Assembly: GCA_013399115.1 (NCBI GenBank) | Contig: VXAA01000959.1 | Location: forward strand, 697,353-761,352 | Direction of reading: 5' to 3' | Length of the DNA: 64,000 nucleotides | DNA from: Anseranas semipalmata | Lineage: Eukaryota > Chordata > Aves > Anseriformes > Anseranatidae | Shown here: positions 47,756 to 59,190 of the stretch, piece after piece | Numbering within the stretch: the first letter of the stretch is position 1 | Layout: the number at the start of each line of letters is the position of its first letter | Made by a program: the position numbers and the translations under genes | The notes under the pieces: model-generated | Told to the model about the DNA's origin: nothing | What the model saw: only the letters and a program-made list of their open reading frames with translations | Database searches by the model: none

Positions 47756-50700
47756 CAGATGAAGTGAGCCATCAAAGTGAAAACAACAAGTACTAACTTG
47801 TGTGGGTTGCAAAAGGCATTGTGTGTCTTTCCCATGATAACCTGCTGACTTGGGGAACTGATGACAATGCAAATGAGCATGCTGAGAAAAGAATTTTAGT
47901 GAGAAAGCCCTTTATGTAATACCTATTTTCCATTCAAATTGGAGATTGAAGGATCAAGTAACGGGAAAAGATGTTCAAGGACTGATCTTTAAGAAATCAT
48001 TTTATTGTTGTAGTCATTAATGAAATGTCCTTAAATATTCAAACATCTACAGCAGTATTAAAGTTTAATCTATATATCATGTACCAATACTTGCTAATTT
48101 TGTTGTAGGAGGTAAATTCAAAAAATTCGTTATGTAGAGGGACATACTTGTTTAGCTGCTTTTTTTTTTTTTCTTGTAATATTGATAGCATTATTTTAAT
48201 AATTTAAAATTCAGTGAGGGATAAAGACCACTTAGGTTTTCTCATTCTTCTTCTTCCGAAATGGGGTTTTACAGTCATTTGAGGATTTTAGTGCTCTGCC
48301 TAATCCAATTTAAAATTATCTAATTTATGAAATTCCTACTGATTCTTTGAAAGATTGAGTAGATTAATGGATCTACCGAACAGCTTGTCATTCCTAATGC
48401 TTAATCTACTTTTCTTTTTTTTTTCTTGCAGAAATAATGGAAACACATTCTGTAGAACAATCTTTAAGAATATAAGCATTTCCATTTTTTTGGGCGGGGG
48501 GGGGGAAGGGGTGGGTCATGGTGTTTTCAGATATGTAGATTTCAACAGTCTAGTTTTAGATAGGTATACTTCAACATGATAGTAAAAAATCACATACATT
48601 TTCATATGTCTTCATTAATGTCAACTCATTATGAATTTGTCTGTTTTATATCCATTATTGCTTCTAAACGTCTTTCAGCATATTTGTCTATACAATCTCC
48701 TTTGCACTGTATACCTGGTTTTCCATTAAAAGTTTTAACTACCGTTTTCCTCATTGAATACCACTTGTTATTGTCTGGCCACATTTCTGATTTCTGAGTA
48801 TCTGTTTTATTTCTGTCATCATGGAAAGAAATTAGTTATCATTACACATTATTTCTGTAATCAATTTTAATGTATTAATGTTTGCAAATTTAGTTGACAA
48901 ATTTCTTACAGTCATTCCAAAATCACTCAAATGTTAGAATAAGGCCAATAGCCTTCAGGGTCATTACATTTATTATACAATCCCTTTTGCATGTAATTCT
49001 GAGGTGCACCTAAGCTAGGTTGGTGGGATGCTGATATCTAATAGTATTTTGGGGAAACATCCAGAGCTATACTTTTTAGCTCTGTATGTTTTTATGTCTC
49101 TCTTTCCTGACTCAGGCTATCATTACAAGGTCAGTTATGCCTTTTAAGTTCTTGCAAGAATTTAAACTTTTTTGTTGCACTTTGAGAAAAGTCTTTTTTT
49201 TTTTTTTTTCTACTAAAGATGCAGCAAGTTCACTGATAAATTAGTCCTCATTCACACCGTAAAGTATGGTGAATAACCAAATAACAGAAACAAAGTCCAG
49301 CAAGTATCCTAAGAGAGCAGGGTCCTTACAGTGCATTTCTTTATGCAGAGCTTGGTAACATCAGCAGTCCAGCATTTTCATTCTGCATTAGAATATCCTA
49401 CCTCTAAAAAACTTCCTGAATACCACATTAATAGATAGAGAAAGACTATTGTAAATGATAAAACATTTTCTGGCTAAATTTAATATTAGATTTAGCATGA
49501 TCTTAATTCTTTTCCTGCTGTATAATTATTTCCATTGTGTTTGTGGTATGATGGAACAAGAAAAAATGCTTCCGTGTGTGTGATTTCCTGGAACTAAACA
49601 TAAGTATTTTTGTAGAGCTTCAAGTAAGTTATGGGAGTAATGGTGTTCTCATTGAAAAATTCATAGCAAAATCTTTTTTTTTTTTTTGCTTTATTTTTTT
49701 TCATCACTTAGAATTGCTGTTACCTCAACAGTTGCCTCACACTGATACTCAGATACAACACATCTTTCTCAAGTTGTTGGTTAGGTTTATGAATAAACAA
49801 CAATATAAAAATATATCCAGCGTTAGAAATTAGTAGCTCTTCGATAACCATTTCTAGCACTTGCATTGGTAAAACAACTGAAAGAACCAATGGAAGTTGA
49901 GAAATACTCCTAATTTCACTCTGATTAGCATCAGAGAGATCAGTTTAGTCTGGAGAAGAGAACTACTGATATTTAGGGATTCTAGGTTGTTTGTTTGTTT
50001 GTTTGTTTTTGGTTAATTGACTTGGCATCACCAGCCATAAAATGATGGTACTGTACCATCGTCTGCCATGATTCTGCCAGACTGAAGGTGTGAAGTAGGG
50101 CTGGGCTGGAAGTGCTTTTCTCTTTAAGCATGTATTTCATAGGCTAAAATAAAACACAAGATTTATAAGTAAATATCTACAACTGAAAAATAAATATATT
50201 CAACATATTGGTGATATTTCCTTTTTAAAAACTTTGAAAATCTTGTCAGTTGAAAAATATGTTAACTTAAGTTGCTCTATATTTTTAGAGACAACTTGAA
50301 AGTGTTCCTGTTTTGTCTGCCTAATGCCCGCATTTTGTGTAGCCGAGGTTACCTTCCTATAAGTGCTTTGTGGCAGGCAGCACAAGAAGCTTCCTTAGAA
50401 GGTCAAAGTAAGTGAACAACTTTTTGCTCATGCTTAAGCTACTCAAGTATGCATTTAAGTCAAAGTGAGACAGATGTTGGTGAATACATATTTTAGATGT
50501 TCTTTTTTGGGATATTCTGTGGCAAGAGCACCTGTCTTGCTGAATGAAAATATCACACAGGAATGAAGTGGCACTTGTGCTGGTTCAAGCATTTTAAAGC
50601 AGGGATGCTCAACTATCACTTCACACAGCAACATCTGTAGCACAGGAGATGTTTGAGATCATGCTGCATATTGGGCTTGCTTGATCCTGTTCATGTCAGC

Positions 50701-51020
50701 TATTCCAGCTTCTCCTCCTGGTGCCATGAGAGGATACAGCGGTGACTTTGGAAAATGAGATGTAAACTACAGTTTTGCTTATAGAGCTGAGACATCTCAC
50801 ACAGCCCCTTCTTGGTACAAACAGTTTAGGAAACATATTTCCAAAGTCTTTTCTGCGTGTTTTCTCTACAGAGGCGAGGGCATGTCGGTATTCCTCTGTA
50901 CGCTTGACTTAGAATTCATAGGAATTACTCCAGTAGCTCCGTCATATTGTATTTGCTGATCTGTAGGAATGGAAGATGAGCATTTCCAGGTTAAGGAATT
51001 ATATTTTATTAATGGGAAAA
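47756..51020. other. Unique AT-rich DNA
   Basis: It contains a (TTTG)n run at 49987-50010, T runs at 48163 and 49194, and a G-rich stretch at 48492. A strong acceptor (TTTTTTTTTCTTGCAG ending 48431) is followed by a short frame reading IMETHSVEQSLRI and a stop, too short to call. Confidence 0.5.
48492..48515 (+). other. Potential G-quadruplex
   Basis: GGGCGGGGGGGGGGAAGGGG followed by TGGG gives at least four G runs with 1-2 base loops on the plus strand, in otherwise AT-rich DNA. Confidence 0.55.
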
Positions 51021-51029
51021 TTCACTTAC

Positions 51030-51141
51030 CTGAGGCACAGGATTCTTCCAGTTGTTGTAGGCTGTTACACAACAAGCTAAAACTTTCTTATTAGCAACAG
51101 TCAGGTGCACAGTTGGTACTTCTGACCTTCTGTGAGTGCCC
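51030..51141 (-). CDS. Best candidate coding exon, unrecognised gene
   Basis: On the minus strand an acceptor (TTTAGTCTCTGCTTAG) opens at 51141 and a near-perfect donor (CTCAG|GTAAGTG) closes at 51030. The 112 bases are one lead base plus exactly 37 codons in the only open frame; the other two frames each contain a stop. The peptide includes SEVPTVHLTVANKKVL and TAYNNWKNPVPQ and has a balanced composition with a hydrophobic core and two adjacent cysteines. I do not recognise the family. An upstream exon must end with two codon bases and the next must start at a codon boundary. The gene's other exons are not identified. A conserved lncRNA exon is the alternative. Confidence 0.35.
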
Positions 51142-52178
51142 CTAAGCAGAGACTAAACAGTAGATAAAACAGATGTGGTCCTTGGTTCTTAAATACCGCT
51201 TTTATCATGTTGATACTATGTGTTTTCAGTGAATCATTTCCTTCCACCGTGTCTGAGTCACAACTTAAAACGGTGTGCAATGTGCCTGGTGTCTATACAG
51301 TGTCTGTATTAAATACGGTGTTTTTGTTGTTTGTTTGTTTTCCTAAAAGCGTCTCCCATGTGAACACAGATCTAGAGAAGGAATCTTAAACTTCTTGCAA
51401 GGGCAAGAGTAAGTTCATGCTAGTTCATTCCAAAGTCCTTACTGTTTATCCATTTCGCTTCCCTTTTTCTCCCTCTGTACAGGCCAGTAATTATAAGAGG
51501 AAAAAAATGTCCCTTTAAGTCACAGTCACACTGAGAGATTCCGCTTTCATATAAGAAATAACTGCTGCAGCATACATTTGAATTCAGAGGCTTGTATTTG
51601 AACTAGGTAGCTTGGAATTAATGCTCTTTTGTTAATACAAGTCACCATTGAAAAGAAACAAATACTAATGAAGTTAGAGCAGATACCCAGTTATCCATTC
51701 GTATTTTGAGTTTGTTTTCAGTCATCTGGCATCCAATAGTGGATAAAAGCATGAAGAGGGCACGTAAAGTTGGCTATTAAAATGTGCTGTAACATTGCTG
51801 AGCTCTGTGTTTGAATGTTTAAAGTTTGAAAGAAACCTTGTACTTTGAAACAACCTTACTTTCTCCAGATTGTGTGCTTCTCTCTTAAACGCATTGCGAA
51901 AGGGCTGTGAAGTAGCTGAGCTATTCTTCTCATGAAGAGGAGAGCGGTTTTACAGACCTTGTGCTTTCTTTCTGTGACGTCCTGCTACACTGGTGTGTCC
52001 CATGTTACGAGATGGATTAACAAGAGCGTAACTATTTCCTTACAGCATGTTTTGCCAGTGAAGCTTAGCGTTATTACAGCGAGATCTGACAAGGTATAAA
52101 TACGTGCTCAGCTTTAACTCAGGGCCAAACCAAAACCCCATCAAATCAATCCAGGCCTTTTTTGGTCATTCCCTGGTT

Positions 52179-52361
52179 TTATTTCTTTTTACCCTTCCTG
52201 GGAAGGCTCTCCTTTGCTTCTTGAGCAGGTTGGAGCAGCTTATGCTGTTGTAGCTCCTGTACTGCCTTGGCGACCTCGGGAACCCGGGTGAATTCTGCTG
52301 TCCGAGTATTAAGCCGTTCAGTCGCAGTGCTCCTTGTGCCAACAGGATATTTCCAGCTCTT
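52179..52361 (-). CDS. Candidate C-terminal coding exon
   Basis: On the minus strand, 60 codons run from just after a TGA to a TAA at 52179-52181. The peptide reads TERLNTRTAEFTRVPEVAKA, then VQELQQHKLLQPAQEAKESL, and ends PRKGKKK. A helix-like PEVAKAVQELQ stretch followed by a basic lysine tail is typical of a real C-terminus. About six CpGs cluster within 70 bases in AT-rich surroundings. AATAAA (52178-52183) overlaps the stop codon. A second minus frame (52166-52411, starting RNTWEEVCPLLMFYFERAG) is also open, so a frameshifted pseudogene is possible. A long pyrimidine tract and TTTTCTAG lie upstream near 52415. No family is recognised. Confidence 0.28.
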   Translation of the reverse strand, partial: KSWKYPVGTRSTATERLNTRTAEFTRVPEVAKAVQELQQHKLLQPAQEAKESLPRKGKKK

Positions 52362-52426
52362 TCAAAGTAAAACATGAGAAGAGGGCAAACTTCTTCCCAG
52401 GTATTCCTCAACTAGAAAATGCCCTC

Positions 52427-52452
52427 AAAAAAAGAAAAAAAAAAAAAAAAAA
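52427..52452 (+). repeat. Interrupted poly-A tract
   Basis: Twenty-six bases, all A except one G. On the minus strand it forms a polypyrimidine tract just upstream of the candidate exon at 52.2-52.4 kb. Confidence 0.92.
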
Positions 52453-54115
52453 GAGAGGAGAAAAAAAGAAAAGCAATGGCTTATGAACAATAGAAATGCA
52501 AGGAAAAACAAAACAAAACAAACAAACAAAAGGAAACCTCTTCACCTTGTGGCAAAGACTTCATTTATATTTCTTATCTTATTCCTTACCAGTGGAGATA
52601 AGATACCTATACACTATGTCTTCGTAGCTTTGGGGACCTACAAACAATGACCTGCAAGGAGTTTCCCTGATCCAGTGTGGTAATTGAACTTCATGGTTTT
52701 AATGAAGCTCTTTTCTCCTTTTACCTGAAGTGTATGTGCACAAGTAGATGTCCCATAACATTTTTCTTTTTCATCTAACCTATTTTCATATATACAATAC
52801 ACTTCTGTAGAGGATATCATTTCAGCTGAAATGGACTATTTTATGTTAGCTACATGATGTATAATTCAAATTTTTAGTTTAAAATGAGTTTCCTATTTTG
52901 TTTTGGTGAACTGTAGGTTGCTTTTTCTTCTCTATGAAACTATTCCCATTATAAATGATTTGTTTAATTGGTTTAAGCTGTAAATGATGAACACAATTTG
53001 TTTGGGTGTTTTAAGGTGGCTTGTTTCCAAAATGGTAGTGGCATGTTTTATTGTATCAAAGTTGTTGTCTGATTGACTTAGAGGCTAGCTAGCATATTTA
53101 GTTAGTTAGTTATTGGCAGTAAATAGCTGAAGGTATAAATGTTGCATTCAGACAACGATGTTCTTGGCTCTAAAGTCCTTGTAAGGACCAAAAGTATTTT
53201 GAGATGTATTTTGTTGTGGAGTTGGGGGAAACTCAAGTTAATTTCTCTACTAGAAGCCCATGATGAGATTTGTTTTATTTCAGTACTATAAAATACGAAT
53301 TCATCTTAAATGTGTTCCTAATGCACCAGGCCTGCAGTAGTGAAATACCAATAGGACTGTTGGTATTGCACTGCTAAGATATCAGCCTCATAATTCTGTT
53401 GTGCCGAGGAAGTGAGGAAGTGGTCTTGCATCATATAAAAGTTAGGGATAGCTAATCTATGAAAAGATGCAGAAAATCTCTTTTTGTCTTCCACCATCTG
53501 GAGTAGGTGGCCAGCAGAAACAGCTATGTGCTAACGTGTCCAAAACAAATAGCAGAAATTCTAATTTGTGTCCGAGACGGTGCAGATATCTGAGTCAGAG
53601 GGGGGGCCTCACCTTTGCTTGCTGTTTCTTACGGAAATGCTGAAGCATGAAGAGATGGAGAGGAACCAGACATCTTCTCTGTTACCTCGGGCATTGTGTA
53701 ACAGCTTCATAGGGTGCCATGGTGATGTTTAGCAGCTTAAAAGCTTTTATGAGTTTTTCATGGAAAAGCTTTAGTTTAAAAAAAGGTGTTTCAGACTTAT
53801 AAAGGAAATCAATACTGGAATCAACAAGATAAACAGAAGTGTTTCACATTGTTATTTTTTTAATGATTCAAACTTTTTAAAGTTAACCTTTACCTGTGAT
53901 AAACTGAGTACTGCAATACTGAGAACAATAAAAACTGGAATTAATTGTCTAGCTTAGGAAATGTGCAGAAATGAAAGATCATGAATAGAGGGGAAAGAAG
54001 TTTTCTTTCTTTCATTTTGATGTATTAGTTGGTCTGAGTTTTCTCCCAGTAAGTTTGAGAAGTTTGCTATAATAAATAAAAAGGTTACAATCCTGGAACA
54101 GCAGTTTCCTTGTTT
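52453..54115. other. Unique AT-rich DNA
   Basis: A short TTAG/CTAG tandem stretch lies at 53089-53112. Nothing else is recognised. Confidence 0.55.
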
Positions 54116-54119
54116 AATA

Positions 54120-54290
54120 CAGCTAATGGGGAAAAAGAGATATTAATTTGTCTATTGCATTCAAAAGCATCAGCTAGATAACAAATAGCTCAGTCAGATT
54201 AGACACCGAATAGCTCATTACCCTTGCGAATACTACAGTGCAATCATAAACATTAAACACTTGTTCTCAGTAAAAAGCAAGAAACAGTTC
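54120..54290. promoter_or_regulatory. Weak candidate conserved noncoding element
   Basis: Repeat-free sequence contains GATATTAATTTGTC, ATAGCTCATTACCC and GTGCAATCATAAACATTAAAC, with retained CpGs in an AT-rich setting. The impression is qualitative. Confidence 0.18.
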
Positions 54291-55080
54291 AGAATTTACA
54301 CGGAAAACTCTAGCACCCCATAAGACTTCGTAGGTTAGTTACAGACACATTCCTTTATTTTGATTTTTTTTTCTCCTGACAAAGCAGATTAAATGAATAA
54401 ATCCATCTGAAGCTCTGTGAAGTGTATCTAATTGCATGTACCCAACAGGTTTTCAGAAATACTGCTATCATGACAAAAATTCTAAGATATCAAATAGTGA
54501 TTTCAGCAAACTGAGATATTAAATGTAATGATTGTCAGTGCAGGGTTTTTTTCCCCTCAAACACATTTGCAGTTATTATTGACCAAGACGTCTTTTACAA
54601 GTGAACCCACCTGTCAGGGCTTTTTTTCCTCCCTATATAACATAAATAGTATTCTAAATCATTCAACACTAAGGAATGAACAGTTTTTTCTTCTTCTTTT
54701 TTTTTTTTTTTTAATTTGTAAATTGAACCTAAGTAGCTCTTAGAAGTGGCTCAGAAAAGTACCTCAGTGTCTTTAAATGTTTAAATGTATGTAAGTTTTT
54801 GTCTTTGCTTGTGTGTGTGAAGCTTTGGGGGGGAGTAAAGGCCTCATCTACATGAGGGGACAATAATTTGGGGACGTGTGGCTAAGTGTCTAGCACAGAA
54901 AAATCTCGTCTCTGAACACAGCTTCATCTGCTTGAACTGTTACCCAAATGCTTAGTATGTATGTTGTGTGGCGGATACATCCTCGAAGAAAATGAGCACT
55001 CCATTCAAATCAAGATTAATATCGAGAAGCTGTATGGAGAGATCACATCTGTGAGCATAAATGTGGTTTTCAGAGCTAAT
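54291..55080. other. Unique DNA before the GC-rich zone
   Basis: No feature is recognised apart from a 16-T run near 54698. Base composition starts to change toward its right end. Confidence 0.5.
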
Positions 55081-55083
55081 ATT

Positions 55084-55205
55084 TTGTTTGAGCGCCGTTG
55101 GAGCGATCTGTCCGGGCGGCCGCCGTGCTAGCGGCTGGCTTGCTGCGGGGGCACTCGCCTGGCCGCCGGGGCTGTCCCGGCTCGCTGCCTCGGGTCTGGG
55201 GACTG
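55084..55205. promoter_or_regulatory. Compact CpG islet
   Basis: About 15 CpGs occur in roughly 110 bp, including GTCCGGGCGGCCGCCG. Frames are open on both strands (55098-55310 plus, 54952-55263 minus), as expected of GC-rich DNA. No TATA box or gene start can be assigned. Confidence 0.38.
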
Positions 55206-57385
55206 GGAGGCAGAAGCAAGGCTGAGAGGGGTTGGCTAGGGGAAAGTCGCTTGCTAACCCCATATTCTCCTGCTCTGTTTCGAACTTATGAATTCATTAG
55301 GAATGAATAAAATCAAAAGGAACAACTAGTGAAAATTACCTCTGGAGCAGTGGCAGCAATGCACGCAGGTGTCACGATTAGGGTGCACGTGGCATACGGA
55401 AGCACGGGGAGCTATAAGCAGAGCATGCAACAGAAAACTGGGGTGGTTGGTGGCTGCAGGGAATCGTCTGCATCTCGGGTCTTCTGCTAGGACGAGTGTG
55501 ATGTTGTTTTCTTCCTTCTCATTGGTCTGCAATTCCGTGCTACATTGGAGTTTACTGTATATGTAGTGTTTTATATACATTGGATATTTGTTTCTCCTTT
55601 AACTGAGCTCCCATGCTTGCATTTATTTGAGCAGTGGCTCAGATAGCCCAGACCCTGGGCAAGTTATTTGTGGACCTGGGGCCTCTGGAATTGTCCCGTG
55701 CTCAGATTTTCAAGGCTTCTGTTGTGTTTGTACTTGCCCGTCCTCTGGCCACAGCTGTTCATCCTACATAGGATAGCTACTAGCTATCAGTGTCTGTTAC
55801 TTACAGAAATGCATCAAAACTGTTTTAGCAGTGGGTGTTATACAGTTGTGGAAAGCTAAGATGGTTAGGGAAGTCATCTGGTCATTAGGTAGGTGCTGTT
55901 AAAGCTGTGCAGCTGAAATGGAGCTGCCACATGTTCAAGTCCAGGCAGAGGCTGACAAGCCCCAGGCCTGCAGCTGGGTCATACAACACCTGTGGCCCCG
56001 TCTATAGCTATGGCAGAGCTGCATTTATCGGAATGCAGGGTTGCGTCCAAATTGGATTCTTAAGCTCTTCCATCTCCCTCCTCTTCCCCTTCAGAAAGCC
56101 CTGACCAAATAAAAAATAAGCCTTGTGTTCTTGTTGTAACTCCATTTGTATTTCAAGCTGTCTTCGTTCTTTGGTGTATTGCATTATTTCTTGAATTAGA
56201 GGTAGATCGCAGCCCCTGCAGAAACCTAGTAACTCAGTGCTCGCTGTAAGCTGTCGCCTGGCTCCATTTCTCTGCATCCTCCCCAGTAGCCCTGGCTTTT
56301 TTTTTTTTTTTTTGCTGGCACCCAGAGGAGGTCGATTTGAATGATTTATTATTTAATTTATAAAATACCTAAAATTTATACAATTCATAAAGGGTGTGTT
56401 TGCCTGCTTGCTTGCCTCAGCTCAGAGGGCAGTGATAGGTGCCAGCGCTTGGTCCCACTGTGTTTGCCCCCTCCCCTGGCAGGGGATGCCCCGGGCACTG
56501 TGGCAGCCGTCAGCTTCTGCCCTGCCCTCCGTGGTGCTGAGCCCAGGGCTGTATCGCGTGGGTGAGACTCGCTGTCCTTTAGCTGCTGGAGCTAACGTAC
56601 GGTTTGGGAGAGGCTGCCCCCGCCACAAAGAGAGCATGCCCACGCTATCCTGCCCGAGTACGGTTTTGGGGCAATGAGCTGTGCTGGGAATTTGAGACCG
56701 AATTCTGCAGACAGGGCTGCTCAGAGGGGCTGTGCAGGCAGGCAGGGAGCACAGGGCTCTGTAGCTCAGTAAGCGCGTTCTGGCTTGTGGTGAGCGAGAG
56801 GCCAAGGACTTTGTACGGAGTTTGCAAGGCCTCTGGGCTGGCGCTTGTTGCGCTTGCTTTGATTCAGTTTGCCGTGACCTGTTTTGAGCCTTCTTTTTAT
56901 ACTTGGACTTGCTGTAACAGCAATTTTTCTAATGGCCTAATTTTAATTTTGCTTATGTCTGTATCATACAACAATAGTGTTTTTACAGAGATGGCAGTGA
57001 CAAGTAGTAATTATGTGTAGAATGAGGTATTCATGAGTCTAACGTTATGGCATTAGTGTACAGAAACGTCAGAGGCCTTGGGAGTGGGGACACAGGATGG
57101 CCCACAGAGGAGTGCAGGCGCGGGATGGTGAGAGGTGGGACAAAAGTGGGCAGTGGAGGCCCCACAGCTGTAAGCAGCTCGCCAATGGCCAAAGAAACAC
57201 AGACTTCAGAGCGGGGCAAAAGCAGTGTTTGGGTCAGCAAAGAGAGCAAAAAATGAGTACCTCATATGCAAAATGCACCATATATGAGAATTTTGAAGCA
57301 CTAAAGAAAGAGTGAGGTTTAAGACAGTGTTAGAAAACACAAAAATGACCTTATGTACCTCCTCGAGAGGCACTTAATCATAATG
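55206..57385. other. Mixed GC-rich DNA without recognised genes
   Basis: Many 60-138 codon frames overlap on both strands, for example 56604-57020 plus and 56422-56805 minus, so none is selected. A 16-T run lies near 56298. Confidence 0.45.
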
Positions 57386-57389
57386 GTAC

Positions 57390-58110
57390 TTTGTCCCCGC
57401 GAAGGAGCTGGGATGCAGGCGGCCCTGGCTGTGTCCCCCTGCCCGACCAGAGCCATCGGTGCCCCAAGGCCGAGGGGCAGCAGGAGGGCGAGTGTGACAC
57501 CAGGGAAGGGCTTGGTACTGGGACGTGTGCCTACGGTATACAGATTGATGCTTCTGTGTATTTGTATAGTAGCATTCTTTTTCTTTTTTTCTTTTTTATT
57601 TTTTTTTTCCCTGTAACAACCAAACTGGACTGAATTCTTTGATCAGGCCTTCCAATTATTCCGTAGTAATTTTTTGGCTTTACATCTGTAGTGTGCTTTC
57701 CTCTTCGCCTATAACAAGACTTTGAGCCCAACGGGTGTTTGCTGCACAGGGTTAACACGCAGGTAAAGCTGCCGGGGCTCCCTGGGAATCCCACGGCCGG
57801 ATTTGGCAGCACCGCTGCATCCAGGGCAGTGCCGGGTGCAGCAGCCGGAGGCCAGGGGGGCCACGGAGGCTGGGGAGGCCATGGAGGCCGGGTTGCTTCC
57901 CTGGGCAGCGGGGGGAAGGCTCCTGGGCGCTCCTTCCAGCGCCGTGAGCTGCCGCTCTCTGCTGGAGTCGGGCGTGTGGCGCGGGGCAGGCACGAAGTGG
58001 CATCCGGAGCTTTTGTCTCTTGAAACAAGTGGAAGCTGCACGCAACAACTTGGTGTGAGCACGCAGCTCTCATTGCATTTTCTTAATGCAGTAACCCCGC
58101 TGGCTGGCTA
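57390..58110. promoter_or_regulatory. GC- and CpG-rich zone, possible promoter
   Basis: This is the longest GC-rich segment in the window, interrupted by a T-rich stretch at 57575-57610. CpGs are frequent at 57760-58000. Long frames are open on both strands (57531-58073 minus, 57803-58162 plus) without any recognisable protein. If the minus-strand exons at 51-52 kb are real, a first exon could lie here; this is inference. Confidence 0.3.
57840..57893 (+). repeat. Short GGAGGCC-type tandem repeat
   Basis: GGAGGCCAGGGGGGCCACGG, then GGAGGCTGGGGAGGCCATGG, then AGGCCGGG: a 9-20 bp imperfect G-rich unit repeated about four times within the GC-rich zone. Confidence 0.6.
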
Positions 58111-58890
58111 TGTACTAGGGCTCCGGGGAGCCCTGGTTACATTAATCTACAGCCTGGAATGAGCATCGTTTTCTTGTATGTCTCAGAGTGCTGCAAATAC
58201 AAATCTCTGATGCTAAGTATGTCCTTGAAAAGAGACTTAAAATGCACAGCTCCTTTTGTCCAGTTCAAGTACTATTTCACTGTGTGACTGCTCGCTGCTA
58301 CTGTGCTGTATTAGCAATATCCATCATGTGGAAATAGCATAAGTCGATCCCATGGTAAAGGCATAAACCTTCATTCCTAAAGGGACTCGGGCACCTGTCA
58401 GCCACTTTAAGTATCTAAATCAAAAACTGGGTTGCTTCTGTCTCAGCTGGGCTTATACCCAGACTAGGATATTCCTCAGTTTCCAACACTAATGTTCTTT
58501 TGAAATCTGAGTTTGTGCTTTCCTGTCCTCTGAGTGGTTGCTGCACTGGTAAGACCAGGGCACCTGAGAACTGAGGGGCTGAGCACGGTCCTGCTGCTGC
58601 TGCCTGCTGTGGGCTGGATCCTACATAAACACAGAAGGAGTAAGTGAGGCTTGTCAAGGACCCCTTCCTATAAATAGTTCGGTGATTGCAGCGTTCACTC
58701 AGAAGGTTAGACGTTATCATTCAGTTTCCCACAAACACCCTCGTCCCCCGATTACTTAAGCTATAAAACACCCCAGGCAGCATGAGGATTAGAAAGGAGG
58801 AAAATGGCATCTGAGATAAATTGGGCATAGGAGGGACTTAAGTAAGGTCTCTCTCAATGTCAGTATTCTAACTGGGGTAGTGGGGCACAA
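58111..58890. other. Unique DNA
   Basis: No gene or repeat is recognised between the GC-rich zone and the decanucleotide array. Confidence 0.55.
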
Positions 58891-58905
58891 CCTGTTTCTT
58901 TTTCC

Positions 58906-58906
58906 N
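58906..58906. other. Ambiguous base N
   Basis: A single unresolved base in TTTCCNTTTC at the left edge of the decanucleotide array. It occupies the position of a T in the repeat unit. Confidence 1.
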
Positions 58907-58910
58907 TTTC

Positions 58911-59190
58911 TTTTCCTTTCTTTTCCTTTCTTTTCCTTTCTTTTCCTTTCTTTTCCTTTCTTTTCCTTTCTTTTCCTTTCTTTTCCTTTCTTTTCCTTTC
59001 TTTTCCTTTCTTTTCCTTTCTTTTCCTTTCTTTTCCTTTCTTTTCCTTTCTTTTCCTTTCTTTTCCTTTCTTTTCCTTTCTTTTCCTTTCTTTTCCTTTC
59101 TTTTCCTTTCTTTTCCTTTCTTTTCCTTTCTTTTCCTTTCTTTTCCTTTCTTTTCCTTTCTTTTCCTTTCTTTTCCTTTCTTTTCCTTTC
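58911..59190 (+). repeat. Perfect decanucleotide satellite (TTTTCCTTTC)28
   Basis: Twenty-eight exact head-to-tail copies of TTTTCCTTTC, 280 bp, with no substitutions. The array is wholly polypyrimidine on the plus strand and polypurine on the minus strand. Neither strand has a stop codon (10 is not a multiple of 3, so the frame cycles), so it creates long fake open frames reading KERKRKEKKG-type or FLFLSFPFFS-type peptides. Perfect homogeneity implies very recent expansion or assembly collapse to the consensus. Mirror-symmetric polypurine DNA can form triplex (H-DNA) structures. Confidence 0.98.

Noticed and set aside
48432..48579. Plus-strand terminal exon after a strong acceptor
   Set aside because: One frame stops after 13 codons and the other runs through a poly-G stretch. 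Neither is convincing.
56604..57020. 138-codon plus frame, cysteine-rich
   Set aside because: Overlapped by minus frames 56422-56805 and 56645-56827. It changes composition half-way and matches no cysteine-rich family spacing.
57531..58073. 180-codon minus-strand frame, the longest in the window
   Set aside because: It crosses a T-rich run and a GC-rich zone, overlaps long frames on both strands, and is Pro/Ser/Arg-rich without a domain. It is best explained by GC content.
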